DNA from: Pseudomonas zanjanensis
GTDB lineage: Bacteria; Pseudomonadota; Gammaproteobacteria; Pseudomonadales; Pseudomonadaceae
Direction: 5' to 3'
DNA length: 64,000 bases
Assembly (NCBI RefSeq): GCF_014268745.2
Contig: NZ_JABWRB020000002.1
Span: 434,001 to 498,000, forward strand
Each line of letters opens with the position of its first letter. The first letter of the stretch is position 1. The position numbers were made by a program, and so were the translations under genes. The notes under the pieces are model-generated. The model did no database searches. It saw nothing but the letters and a program-made list of their open reading frames with translations, and was not told the DNA's origin. Positions 25,340 through 34,184 of this stretch are shown piece by piece.

Positions 25340-26311
25340 ATGACAGGGTTGCAGCTTCAGGACATTTACCTCGCCCGCCAGCGCATTGAGTCGCAGGTCA
25401 GGCGCACGCCCATGGAGCATTCCCCGAGCCTGTCGCGACGGATCGGCGTGCCCGTATACCTCAAGCTGGAGTCCCTGCAAATCACCGGCAGCTTCAAGCT
25501 GCGCGGGGCGAGCAATGCCGTCGCGCAACTCAGTTCGGAGCAGAAGGCCCAGGGCGTGGTCACCGCGTCGACCGGTAATCATGGCCGGGCGCTCGCCCAC
25601 GCGGCCTCGCAGCAGGGCGTCCGGGCGATTGTCTGCCTGTCGAACCTGGTACCGGCCAACAAGGTGCAGGCGATTCGCGATTTGGGCGCCGAGGTGTGCA
25701 TCGTCGGCCAGTCCCAGGACGATGCCCAGCGCGAAGCCGAGCGCATCGCCCGAGAGCAGGGGGCAACGTTTTTACCGCCCTTCGATCACCCAGCGATCAT
25801 CGCCGGCCAGGGCACCCTCGGCCTGGAGATCCTCGAACAGCAGCCGGACGTGGCCCAGGTCCTGGTGCCGTTATCCGGTGGCGGCCTGTTCGCCGGGGTT
25901 GCCCTGGCCCTCAAAGGTGCCAACCCCGCGATCCAGGTCCACGGCATCAGCATGGCCCGTGGTGCGGCGATGCACGCCAGCCTCGCCGCCGGACAACCGG
26001 TGGACATCGAAGAGTTGCCGACCCTGGCCGACTCCCTCGGGGGCGGCATCGGCCTGGACAACCGCTACACCTTCGCCATGACCCGGCAATTGCGCGATGA
26101 CCTGCACCTGCTCTCGGAAGCCTCCATCGCCAATGCCATCCGCCACGCCTATCACCACGAACGCCTGGTGCTCGAAGGCGCCGCCGTGGTGGGCATCGCG
26201 GCGCTGCTCGACGGCCTGGTCGAGCCGCGCGGCCCCATCGTCCTGGTGGTCAGCGGGCGCAACGTCGACATCGAACAACATGCCCGCGTGATCGCTGGCG
26301 CCAATGCCTGA
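25340..26311 (+). CDS. eutB: EutB, threonine dehydratase-like enzyme of hydroxyectoine use
   Basis: A 323-residue fold-type II PLP enzyme related to serine/threonine dehydratases. The PLP lysine is K53 in GSFKLRG, with STGNH at 77-81 and the phosphate-binding glycine loop SGGGLF at 179-184. It lacks the C-terminal ACT-like regulatory part of biosynthetic threonine deaminase. In ectoine clusters EutB is thought to act on the hydroxylated derivative released from 5-hydroxyectoine, feeding it into the ectoine route with EutC. It starts the catabolic gene run and is followed 22 nt later by eutC. Symbol assigned on family plus context. Confidence 0.88.
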   Translation: MTGLQLQDIYLARQRIESQVRRTPMEHSPSLSRRIGVPVYLKLESLQITGSFKLRGASNAVAQLSSEQKAQGVVTASTGNHGRALAHAASQQGVRAIVCLSNLVPANKVQAIRDLGAEVCIVGQSQDDAQREAERIAREQGATFLPPFDHPAIIAGQGTLGLEILEQQPDVAQVLVPLSGGGLFAGVALALKGANPAIQVHGISMARGAAMHASLAAGQPVDIEELPTLADSLGGGIGLDNRYTFAMTRQLRDDLHLLSEASIANAIRHAYHHERLVLEGAAVVGIAALLDGLVEPRGPIVLVVSGRNVDIEQHARVIAGANA

Positions 26312-26333
26312 TAACCGTTAACGGAGCCCTGTC

Positions 26334-27326
26334 ATGAGTGACGTCACCCTATTGAGCGAAGCCGACTTGCGCAGTTGCGTGGCCCTCGACCTGGCCAGCA
26401 TCGACGCCATCGAGCAGGCTTTCGTGCTGTTGGCCACCGCCGCCGTGGCGATGCCGCCGATCCTGCGATTGGACATCCCCGAGCACAACGGCGAAGTGGA
26501 TGTGAAGACCGCTTACCTGCCGGGCCTGGAACGCTTCGCCATCAAGGTCAGTCCGGGTTTTTTCGATAACCCCAAGCTTGGCCTGCCCAGCCTTAACGGC
26601 ATGATGATGCTGCTCTCGGCACGCACCGGTTTGCTGGAGGCGCTGTTGCTGGACAACGGTTACCTCACCGCCGTGCGCACCGCCGCCGCCGGTGCCGTGG
26701 CGGCGCGGTGCCTGTCTCGCGAGGACAGCCGCAGCGTCGCGTTGATCGGTGCCGGCGAACAGGCGGCGTTGCAGCTTCAGGCGCTGCGCCTGGTGCGGCC
26801 CATCGACGAGGTGCGGGTCTGGGCGCGGGATGTGCAAAAGGCCAAGGCGTTCAGCCAAGACTTGGCGCGTGACAGCGGACTGGCCGTCACGCCTTGCGCC
26901 TCCATTGACGCTGCCCTGGAAGGCGTGGACATCGCCATCACCTGCACCCCCAGTCGCGAGCCGCTGATCGAAGCCCGCCATTTGCACCCTGGCTTGCACA
27001 TCACGGCGATGGGTTCGGACGCGGAACACAAGAATGAAATTTCCCCGCAAGCCCTGGCGGCCGCCGATTGCTATGTCGCCGATCGCCTGAGCCAGACCCG
27101 CGTACTCGGCGAACTGCACCACGCCCTGGCGGCCGGCACCGTACGCGATGACCTGGCGCTTCTGGAATTGGGACGAGTATTGGCAGGGCAGCGGATTGGA
27201 CGTTCCGATACGGCGCAAGTGACGCTCTGCGACCTCACCGGCACCGGCGCCCAGGACACCGCCATCGCCAACCTGGCGTTCGAGCGGGCGAGGGCGGCGG
27301 GCAAGGGCTTTGCGTTCGGTCGCTAG
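26334..27326 (+). CDS. eutC: EutC, ornithine cyclodeaminase/mu-crystallin family enzyme
   Basis: A 330-residue protein of the ornithine cyclodeaminase family. The dinucleotide-binding Rossmann motif is GAGEQAALQLQALRLV (about 139-154), preceded by the family motif DNGYLTAVRTAAAGAVAARC. In ectoine gene clusters EutC works beside EutB in converting the hydroxyectoine intermediate; the exact reaction is a pathway proposal, not shown by sequence. An AGGAG-like site is not obvious, but GGAGCCC stands just before the ATG at 26334. doeA starts 39 nt downstream, so this is one transcript with eutB and doeA. Confidence 0.87.
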   Translation: MSDVTLLSEADLRSCVALDLASIDAIEQAFVLLATAAVAMPPILRLDIPEHNGEVDVKTAYLPGLERFAIKVSPGFFDNPKLGLPSLNGMMMLLSARTGLLEALLLDNGYLTAVRTAAAGAVAARCLSREDSRSVALIGAGEQAALQLQALRLVRPIDEVRVWARDVQKAKAFSQDLARDSGLAVTPCASIDAALEGVDIAITCTPSREPLIEARHLHPGLHITAMGSDAEHKNEISPQALAAADCYVADRLSQTRVLGELHHALAAGTVRDDLALLELGRVLAGQRIGRSDTAQVTLCDLTGTGAQDTAIANLAFERARAAGKGFAFGR

Positions 27327-27365
27327 ATCATTTTCTTCATGAGTCATTGAACAGAGGGCAGGTGG

Positions 27366-28556
27366 ATGTCAGAGATCGTCGTCAATCTTCCGTTTAAACG
27401 GGAGGAATACACCCAGCGCCTGGCGAAGGTTCGCGCGGCCATGCAGGCCCAGGGCCTGGAGCTGCTGCTGGTCACCGATCCGTCGAACATGGCTTGGCTC
27501 ACCGGCTATGACGGTTGGTCGTTCTATGTGCACCAGTGCGTGCTGCTGGCGCTGGAGGGCGAGCCCGTGTGGTTCGGCCGCGGCCAGGATGCCAACGGTG
27601 CCAAGCGCACGGTGTTCATGCAGGCCGACAACATCGTCGGCTACCCGGACATCTACGTGCAGTCCCGCGAGCGCCACCCCATGGACTACCTGTCCCGCGA
27701 GGTGATCATCGCCCGTGGTTGGGGGGCGCTGAGCATCGGCGTGGAGATGGACAACTATTACTTCAGCGCCGCCGCGTACCTGTCGCTGCAAAAGCACTTG
27801 CCCGACGCGACGCTGGTAGACGCGGTGGGCCTGGTGAACTGGCAGCGAGCGGTCAAGTCGCCCCAGGAAATCGCCTACATGCGCATCGCCGCGCGCATCG
27901 TCGAGAACATGCACAGCCGGATCCTCGAACGGATCGAACCGGGCATGCGCAAGAACGAACTGGTGGCCGAGATCTACAGCAGTGGCATTCTCGGTGCGGA
28001 TGGTCATGGCGGCGACTACCCGGCCATCGTGCCGCTGTTGCCCACCGGCGCCGACGCCAGCGCGCCGCACCTGACCTGGGACGATTCGCCGTTCGAACGG
28101 GGCGCCGGGACCTTTTTTGAAATCGCCGGTTGCTACAAGCGTTACCACTGCCCGTTGTCGCGGACCATTTACCTGGGCAAGCCGCCCCGACATTTCCTCG
28201 ACGGTGAAAAAGCCGTGGTCGAAGGCATCGCCGCCGGCCTGGACGCGGCCAAGCCGGGCAACACCACCGGGGACATCGCCGTGGCGTTTTTCAAGGTGCT
28301 GGAGAAGTTCGGCATCCACAAGGACAGCCGTTGCGGCTACCCCATCGGCATCAGTTATCCGCCGGATTGGGGCGAGCGCACCATGAGCCTGCGCCCTGGC
28401 GACAACAGCGTGTTGCAACCGGGCATGACCTTCCATTTCATGCCGGGGCTGTGGATGGACGATTGGGGCCTGGAAATCACCGAGAGCATTTTGATCACCG
28501 AAACCGGCGTCGAGACGCTGTGCAACGTGCCTCGTCAACTGTTCGTGAAGGATTGA
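27366..28556 (+). CDS. doeA: Ectoine hydrolase DoeA (M24 family)
   Basis: A 396-residue creatinase/aminopeptidase-P (M24) family enzyme. An N-terminal creatinase-like domain (LLLVTDPSNMAWLTGYDGWS) is followed by the pita-bread catalytic domain. It opens the ectoine ring to N-acetyl-diaminobutyrate. Positions that bind metal in prolidases look altered: in the block FEIAGCYKRYHCPLSRT the usual first and second Asp appear as Glu and Cys, suggesting a metal-free, creatinase-like mechanism. AGGTGG precedes the ATG. doeB begins 3 nt after the stop codon. Length and context match known DoeA. Confidence 0.93.
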   Translation: MSEIVVNLPFKREEYTQRLAKVRAAMQAQGLELLLVTDPSNMAWLTGYDGWSFYVHQCVLLALEGEPVWFGRGQDANGAKRTVFMQADNIVGYPDIYVQSRERHPMDYLSREVIIARGWGALSIGVEMDNYYFSAAAYLSLQKHLPDATLVDAVGLVNWQRAVKSPQEIAYMRIAARIVENMHSRILERIEPGMRKNELVAEIYSSGILGADGHGGDYPAIVPLLPTGADASAPHLTWDDSPFERGAGTFFEIAGCYKRYHCPLSRTIYLGKPPRHFLDGEKAVVEGIAAGLDAAKPGNTTGDIAVAFFKVLEKFGIHKDSRCGYPIGISYPPDWGERTMSLRPGDNSVLQPGMTFHFMPGLWMDDWGLEITESILITETGVETLCNVPRQLFVKD

Positions 28557-28559
28557 GCC

Positions 28560-29561
28560 ATGCCTGACGTGCCCAACAATCCGATCAGCGCCACGGTCGA
28601 CTTCAGCCGCGAGGGCGTGCAGCACGGCTTTCTCAAGCTGCCGTATTCGCGGGACGATTCGGCCTGGGGGGCGGTGATGATCCCCATCACCGTGATCCAG
28701 CGCGGTAGCGGCCCGACGGCGCTGCTCAGCGGTGGCAACCACGGTGATGAATACGAAGGCCCGGTGGCCTTGAGCAAACTGGCCCAGCAGTTGACCGCCG
28801 AGGACGTCACCGGGCGAGTGATCATCGTGCCGTTCATGAATACCCCGGCGTTCCATGCCGGGCGCCGGACTTCACCCATCGACAAGGGCAACCTGAACCG
28901 CAGTTTTCCCGGCCGGCCGGACGGCTCCGTTACCGAGAAAATCGCCGACTATTTCAATCGCACGTTGTTGCCGTTGGCGGACATTGTCCTGGACATTCAC
29001 TCCGGTGGCCGGACCCTGGATTTCCTGCCGTTCGCCGCCTGCCACGTCTTGCCGGACAAACAGCAACAGGCCCGCTGCGAGGCCGGGATGCTGGCGTTCA
29101 ACGCGCCATATTGCATGCGCATGTTGGAGCTGGACGCCGGGGCGATGTACGACACGGCGGCCGAATCCCAGGGCAAGGTGTTTGTCACTACCGAACTGGG
29201 CGGCGGCGGTTCATCAACCGCCCGCAGCGTGGCGATTGCCGAGCGCGGGGTGCGCAACCTGCTGATCCACGCCGGCATCCTGCGGGGCTCGATCGAGCTG
29301 CAGCCGTCGCTGGTGCTCGACATGCCGGACGCCAGTTGTTTCATCGCCAGCGAACACAACGGTTTGCTGGAAATGTGCCGTGATCTTGGTGAAAACGTCA
29401 CCCAGGGTGAGGTGGTGGCGCGTATCCATGACACCACCCGCAGCGGCGTCGCCCCGGTCGAATACCGCGCCGCCCGCAGCGGCCTCCTGGCGGCCCGGCA
29501 CTTTCCCGGGCTGGTGCAGTGTGGCGATACGTTGGCGGTGATTGCGGATGTGTTGGCTTGA
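28560..29561 (+). CDS. doeB: N2-acetyl-L-2,4-diaminobutyrate deacetylase DoeB
   Basis: A 333-residue zinc carboxypeptidase-like protein of the succinylglutamate desuccinylase/aspartoacylase family. Zinc ligands are visible as His and Glu in SGGNHGDEYEG (about 58-68) and the later His in LDIHSGGRTLDF. It removes the acetyl group from the product of DoeA, giving diaminobutyrate. It lies directly after doeA with a 3-nt gap, showing coupling. Two REP pairs follow before doeX. The family assignment is clear; the substrate is taken from the cluster. Confidence 0.92.
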   Translation: MPDVPNNPISATVDFSREGVQHGFLKLPYSRDDSAWGAVMIPITVIQRGSGPTALLSGGNHGDEYEGPVALSKLAQQLTAEDVTGRVIIVPFMNTPAFHAGRRTSPIDKGNLNRSFPGRPDGSVTEKIADYFNRTLLPLADIVLDIHSGGRTLDFLPFAACHVLPDKQQQARCEAGMLAFNAPYCMRMLELDAGAMYDTAAESQGKVFVTTELGGGGSSTARSVAIAERGVRNLLIHAGILRGSIELQPSLVLDMPDASCFIASEHNGLLEMCRDLGENVTQGEVVARIHDTTRSGVAPVEYRAARSGLLAARHFPGLVQCGDTLAVIADVLA

Positions 29562-29599
29562 TAACAGCCAGCCACAAATTTCCCTGTGTACATATAAAA

Positions 29600-29824
29600 C
29601 CTGTGGGAGCGAGCCTGCTCGCGATGGCGGTATAACAGATGATAGAGGTGCTGAATGTAATGGCCTCATCGCGAGCAGGCTCGCTCCCACAGGGATTTAC
29701 GGTGATTGCAGGTTGGTGATTCGCCACAGATAAATGTGGGAGCGGGCTTGCTCGCGAACGCGGTGTGACATGCAACGGATATGTTGAATTTGATGGCCTC
29801 TTCGCGAGCAAGCCCGCTCCCACA
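29600..29824. repeat. Two consecutive REP inverted pairs between doeB and doeX
   Basis: The first pair (29600-29694) has arms tgtgggagcgagcctgctcg and its complement. The second pair (29735-29824) has arms tgtgggagcgggcttgctcg and its complement. They occupy most of the 311-nt gap between doeB and doeX and interrupt an otherwise compact operon. No gene is seen in the gap. Confidence 0.88.
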
Positions 29825-29872
29825 AAGGCCTGCGTTGAGTCTGAGTTTTTTAACCACCCGGAGCCCGGCCCC

Positions 29873-30352
29873 ATGCACAAACTCGATCGCTACGACCTCA
29901 AGATCCTGCAGATCCTCGCCGAGGATGGGCGCATCACCAAGTCGAGCCTGGCCGAGGCCATCAACCTGTCGGTGACGCCGGCCTGGGAGCGGGTGCGCAA
30001 GCTGGAAGCGGCGGGCTTGATCATCGGTTACCGGGCGCAGATCGATTGGGGCGGGGTGTTCAAGCGCCAGCAGGTGCTGGTGGAGATCACCCTGGCCCGA
30101 CACACCGCCCAGGACATGCGCCGTTTCGAGCAACGCATGATCACCGCGCCGGAAGTGGCATTCTGTTACGCCACCGGTGGCGGTGTGGATTACCTGGCGA
30201 TGATCCAGGCACCGGACGTTGATGCCTACCAGCGTTTCGTCGATCAACTGCTGCTCGAAGATCTCGGCATCGAACGCTACTTCACCTACATCGTCACCAA
30301 GACCATCAAGACCGCCGGGGCCTTGCCGGCGGAGTTGGCGTCCTCTTCCTGA
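29873..30352 (+). CDS. doeX: Lrp/AsnC-type regulator DoeX
   Basis: A 159-residue Lrp/AsnC family regulator. The N-terminal helix-turn-helix covers about 1-60 (LDRYDLKILQILAEDGRITK, then LAEAINLSVTPAWERVRKLE) and the C-terminal RAM ligand-binding domain follows (FCYATGGGVDYLAMIQAPDV). It is the AsnC-type regulator found with doe genes and probably senses a pathway compound or controls the downstream genes. ATG at 29873 has GGAG upstream; the longer frame to 29765 runs through a REP element and is rejected. The 130-nt gap to doeC shows no clear terminator. Confidence 0.88.
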   Translation: MHKLDRYDLKILQILAEDGRITKSSLAEAINLSVTPAWERVRKLEAAGLIIGYRAQIDWGGVFKRQQVLVEITLARHTAQDMRRFEQRMITAPEVAFCYATGGGVDYLAMIQAPDVDAYQRFVDQLLLEDLGIERYFTYIVTKTIKTAGALPAELASSS

Positions 30353-30482
30353 GCACCGCAGAAAACACTGTCCAGCAGGTCGTTTCCAGAAAAAAGCCAA
30401 GGTCTGACCCCGCGCAAACACCCGAAAGCCCAAGCGCCGCTGCCCTAGCATGGATTCACGCACACGCTCTGGAGTGAACGTC

Positions 30483-31970
30483 ATGCCTTACCAACATCCG
30501 CTGCTGTTCAAAGCGCTTTGCTACATTGATGGCCATTGGGTCCACAGCGACAGTGGCCAGAGCATCGCGGTGCACAACCCTGCCACCCGCACGGTTATCG
30601 GCCATGTGCCGATGCTCGATCAGCCACAGATCGTCGCGGCGGTGGACGCAGCGCATCGCGCCTTCCCGACGTGGCGCGAGCAGAGCCTGGAGACGCGCGG
30701 CGCGATCCTGCGGCGCTGGACAGCGTTGATCACCGAACACAGCGAAGACCTCGCACACATCCTCAGCCTGGAACAGGGCAAACCGTTGGCCGAGTCCCGT
30801 GGCGAAATCGCCTATGCCGCCAGCTTCATCCCTTGGTTCGCCGAGGAAGCCCGGCGCCTTTACGGCCAGAACATCCCCAGCCATATCCCGAATGCGCACC
30901 TGGGCACCATCAAGGAGCCGGTGGGCGTCTGCGCGCTGCTCACACCGTGGAATTTCCCTTCGGCGATGATCACCCGCAAGGCCGCCGCGGCCCTGGCTGC
31001 CGGCTGCACGGTGGTGATCAAGCCCGCCCACGAAACGCCGTACTCAGCGTTGGCCCTGGCGCAATTGGCCGAGGAAGCGGGCTTTCCCGCCGGGGTCTTC
31101 AACGTGGTCTTGGGCGAGCCGCAAATGGCCATGGAAACCCTGGTCAAGGACCGTCGTGTACGCTCGGTGAGTTTCACTGGCTCGACCCGGGTCGGCAAAC
31201 TGGTGCTGCAAGCGGCGGCCCATGACGTGAAGAAAGTCGCGCTGGAACTGGGCGGCAACGCGCCGTTCATTGTCTGCGCCGATGCCGACCTGACGCTGGC
31301 GGTGAAAGTCGCTGTGGAAGCGAAGTTCCAGACCTCGGGCCAGGATTGCTGCGCGGCCAACCGAATCATGGTGCAACGCCCGGTGTACCCAGCGTTCCTC
31401 AGTCGTTTCGCCGCAGCGGTGCGTGCCTTGCGCGTCGGGCCGGCCATGGTCGGTCAACAGGAACAGGACGTGGATGTCGGGCCGTTGATGCACCAGGCGG
31501 CGTTCGATGCGACCGCTGATCGTGTCGCCGATGCCCTGACGCTAGGCGCTCAGCGCCTGTTGGGGGGCGAGGCCCACGCCTTGGGCGGGTTGTTCTATCA
31601 ACCGACCGTGCTGGCCGATGTCACGCCGCAGATGCGCATCTACCGTGAAGAAAACTTCGCGCCCATTGCCGGGGTGATGCCGTTCGACACCCTGGACGAA
31701 GCCATCGAAATGGCCAACGACACCGAATACGGACTGGCGGCCTATATTTGTTCGAACCGCCTGGACGTCATCTATCCGCTGATCCGCCGTCTCGACCACG
31801 CGATGGTCGCGGTCAACGGCGTCAAGTTCACCGGCCACCCGATCCCCTTCGGTGGCATGAAAGCCTCCGGCCTCGGTCGTGAGGGTGGCAGCGAGGGCTT
31901 CGAGCCCTTTGTCGAAACCAAATATTTTTGCCTGCACCATCAAGGCCAGTTCCCAGGAGAGTCCGCATGA
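30483..31970 (+). CDS. doeC: Aspartate-semialdehyde dehydrogenase DoeC (ALDH family)
   Basis: A 495-residue NAD(P)-dependent aldehyde dehydrogenase close in text to succinate-semialdehyde dehydrogenases. The NAD-binding segment includes FTGSTRVGKLV (231-241), the general base is E255 in ELGG, and the catalytic Cys is C289 in SGQDCCAANR. In the ectoine pathway it oxidises the aspartate semialdehyde made by DoeD to aspartate. ATG at 30483 follows GGAG; an upstream in-frame start at 30450 is less likely. It overlaps doeD by 4 nt (ATGA). A succinate-semialdehyde role is the main alternative, but the linkage favours DoeC. Confidence 0.9.
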   Translation: MPYQHPLLFKALCYIDGHWVHSDSGQSIAVHNPATRTVIGHVPMLDQPQIVAAVDAAHRAFPTWREQSLETRGAILRRWTALITEHSEDLAHILSLEQGKPLAESRGEIAYAASFIPWFAEEARRLYGQNIPSHIPNAHLGTIKEPVGVCALLTPWNFPSAMITRKAAAALAAGCTVVIKPAHETPYSALALAQLAEEAGFPAGVFNVVLGEPQMAMETLVKDRRVRSVSFTGSTRVGKLVLQAAAHDVKKVALELGGNAPFIVCADADLTLAVKVAVEAKFQTSGQDCCAANRIMVQRPVYPAFLSRFAAAVRALRVGPAMVGQQEQDVDVGPLMHQAAFDATADRVADALTLGAQRLLGGEAHALGGLFYQPTVLADVTPQMRIYREENFAPIAGVMPFDTLDEAIEMANDTEYGLAAYICSNRLDVIYPLIRRLDHAMVAVNGVKFTGHPIPFGGMKASGLGREGGSEGFEPFVETKYFCLHHQGQFPGESA

Positions 31971-33352
31971 GCCAAGAATTCAACACGCTGTTCGAACAAG
32001 ACCGTGCGCATTTCATGCACCCCTCGACCCACGCCCATGACCACGCCAGCGGCGCGCTCAAGGGCCGGATCATCAAGAGCGCGTCGGGCGTTCGCATTCG
32101 CGACTATGAGGGCCGTGAGTTCATCGACGCCTTTGCCGGGCTCTACTGCGTGAACATCGGCTACGGCCGCACGGAGGTGGCTGACGCCATCTATAAGCAG
32201 GCCAAGGAGCTGGCCTATTACCACACCTACGTCGGCCACTCGAGCGAGGCGATCATCGAACTGTCCCGTCGCATCATGGACTGGGCGCCGGAAGGGATGA
32301 AGAAGGTTTACTACGGATTGTCCGGCTCCGATGCCAACGAGACCCAAGTCAAGTTGGTGCGCTACTACAACAACGTGCTGGGCCGGCCGTTGAAGAAAAA
32401 AATCATCTCGCGGGACCGTGGCTACCATGGTTCGGGCATCATGACCGGCAGCCTGACGGGGCTGGCGACCTTCCACCAGCATTTCGACCTGCCGGTGGAA
32501 GGGGTCAAGCACACCGTGTGCCCGCACTGGTATCGCAAGGCCCCGGTGGGCATGGACGAAGCGGCATTCGTGCGCTATTGCGCCGATGAGCTGGAGAAGA
32601 TGATTCTTGCCGAAGGCCCGGACACCGTGGCGGCGTTCATCGGTGAACCGCTGATGGGCACCGGCGGCATCATTGTCCCGCCCGCCGGTTACTGGGATGC
32701 GATCCAGGCCGTGTTGAAGAAGTACGACGTGCTGTTGATTGCCGACGAGGTGGTCTGCGCGTTTGGTCGCCTGGGGTCGAAGATGGGTAGCCAGCGCTAC
32801 GGCATGAAGCCGGACCTGATCACCACCGCCAAGGGGCTGACCAGCGCCTATGCGCCATTGTCGGCGGTGATCATCGGCGAAAAGGTCTGGAGCGTGATTG
32901 AAAAGGCCTCCCAGGCCGAAGGCGCCATGGGCCATGGCTGGACCTATTCCGGGCATCCGATCTGCGCAGCGGCGGCGTTGGCCAACCTCGACATCCTCGA
33001 ACGGGAAAACCTCACGGCCAATGCCGAGGATGTTGGCGGCTACTTGAACCGTCGGTTGCGTGAAACGCTGGAAGGTCATCCGCTGGTGGGGGAGGTTCGC
33101 GGCGACGGCATGCTGGCCGCCGTGGAGTTCATGGCCGACCGTGAACAGCGCACGGCGTTCGACCCGGCACTCAAAGTCGGCCCGAAGGTCTCGGCTGCCT
33201 GCCTGGAGCGCGGCATGATCGCCCGCGCCATGCCCCACGGCGACATCCTGGGCTTCGCCCCGCCGCTGATCCTGACCCGGGAGGATGCGGACCTGATCGT
33301 CGACATCACCAAAGGGGCTATCGACCAGGTGGCAGAAGAGGTGTTGGCTTAA
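31967..33352 (+). CDS. doeD: Diaminobutyrate transaminase DoeD (class III aminotransferase)
   Basis: A 461-residue class III PLP aminotransferase. The PLP lysine is K289 in LITTAKGLTSAYAPLSA, with D260 in LLIADEVVCAFGR holding the pyridine nitrogen. It transfers the amino group of L-2,4-diaminobutyrate to give aspartate semialdehyde, the DoeC substrate. The start is set by ATGA overlap with doeC and GGAG upstream. It is the last gene of the ectoine catabolic run, and a REP pair plus a bidirectional terminator follow. Sequence alone could fit an omega-amino acid transaminase; context decides. Confidence 0.91.
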   Translation: MSQEFNTLFEQDRAHFMHPSTHAHDHASGALKGRIIKSASGVRIRDYEGREFIDAFAGLYCVNIGYGRTEVADAIYKQAKELAYYHTYVGHSSEAIIELSRRIMDWAPEGMKKVYYGLSGSDANETQVKLVRYYNNVLGRPLKKKIISRDRGYHGSGIMTGSLTGLATFHQHFDLPVEGVKHTVCPHWYRKAPVGMDEAAFVRYCADELEKMILAEGPDTVAAFIGEPLMGTGGIIVPPAGYWDAIQAVLKKYDVLLIADEVVCAFGRLGSKMGSQRYGMKPDLITTAKGLTSAYAPLSAVIIGEKVWSVIEKASQAEGAMGHGWTYSGHPICAAAALANLDILERENLTANAEDVGGYLNRRLRETLEGHPLVGEVRGDGMLAAVEFMADREQRTAFDPALKVGPKVSAACLERGMIARAMPHGDILGFAPPLILTREDADLIVDITKGAIDQVAEEVLA

Positions 33353-33379
33353 CTGAGATGCCTCAGTACACCGATCCCT

Positions 33380-33512
33380 ATGGCGAGGGAGCTTGCTCCC
33401 GCTGGGCCGCGAAGCGGCCCCAAAACCAGGCAACTCGGTGTGCCAGGAAAATCGAGTTCGCTGCTATAGGGCTGCTCCGCAGCCCAGCGGGAGCAAGCTC
33501 CCTCGCCACGGG
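33380..33512. repeat. REP inverted pair after doeD
   Basis: Arms tggcgagggagcttgctccc and gggagcaagctccctcgcca with inner extensions gggccgcgaagcggcccc and gggctgctccgcagccc. It lies between doeD and the terminator before the convergent zapG. Confidence 0.87.
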
Positions 33513-33543
33513 GGATCAAATTGAAATAGGGAATTGGAACCAA

Positions 33544-33583
33544 TAAAAAAGCCCGCCTGATCATGGGATCGGGCGGGCTTTTG
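33544..33583. terminator. Bidirectional terminator between doeD and zapG
   Basis: AAAAAAGCCCGCC and GGCGGGCTTTT form a strong GC stem flanked by A and T runs, so it can stop transcription from both sides. It sits 16 nt beyond the zapG stop codon. Confidence 0.85.
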
Positions 33584-33598
33584 GGTGTCGCTTGGAAA

Positions 33599-34036
33599 TT
33601 ACTTCTTCAAACCGTAATGCTCATCGAGCATGCCGGGCGAATTCGGGGCCTTTGGCGCGTAGTCCCGTGGCGGTTCCTGGATCCCTTTGGGTGGGGTCAG
33701 GCGTTCCCGTGGCGTCTGTGCCGCATCGGCTTGCAGGGCAGCCAGCAGGCGCTGGCGAGTCTGCTCGTCCAAGGCAAGGCGATTGGCCCCCTCGGACAGA
33801 TGATCCTGGACTTCCTGGTAGCTCTGGGTGAGTTTTTTCACCAGAGACGCGGTGCTGTTGAAGTGAGTGACCACTTCATTCTGATAACTGTCGAAACGTT
33901 CCTGGATGTCGTCCAGCTGACGTTGGGTGCTGTTGGGCACCGCGTTGGGCAGCAGGCGGGCAAGCAGGAATCCAATGGCGACACCGGCAACCAGGGCAAG
34001 AGTCGGCAACAACCAAACTAAGAGCGAGTGTTCCAC
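33599..34036 (-). CDS. zapG: YhcB/ZapG family inner-membrane protein (DUF1043)
   Basis: A 145-residue protein with one N-terminal membrane helix (about 5-28, LLVWLLPTLALVAGVAIGFL) and then a long charged helix likely to form a coiled coil (QLDDIQERFDSYQNEVVTHF). The tail is proline-rich and ends DEHYGLKK. This is the layout of YhcB/ZapG, which in enterobacteria links division and envelope synthesis. It is divergent from the alpha/beta hydrolase gene. Function is by family; nothing in the sequence gives a catalytic role. Confidence 0.85.
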   Translation of the reverse strand: MEHSLLVWLLPTLALVAGVAIGFLLARLLPNAVPNSTQRQLDDIQERFDSYQNEVVTHFNSTASLVKKLTQSYQEVQDHLSEGANRLALDEQTRQRLLAALQADAAQTPRERLTPPKGIQEPPRDYAPKAPNSPGMLDEHYGLKK

Positions 34037-34184
34037 GAGTCCTTCCTCTATAAACGGCTTTGCTTTACGTTAACGGCTCGGACCTGCGCTGTATACCGCG
34101 AAGAACATCGCAATCATGCCAGGCACAGACTTTTAGCTAGACGAGTCGACCCCATTCGGGGTCACGGAGTTCTTTCCCTTGCTT

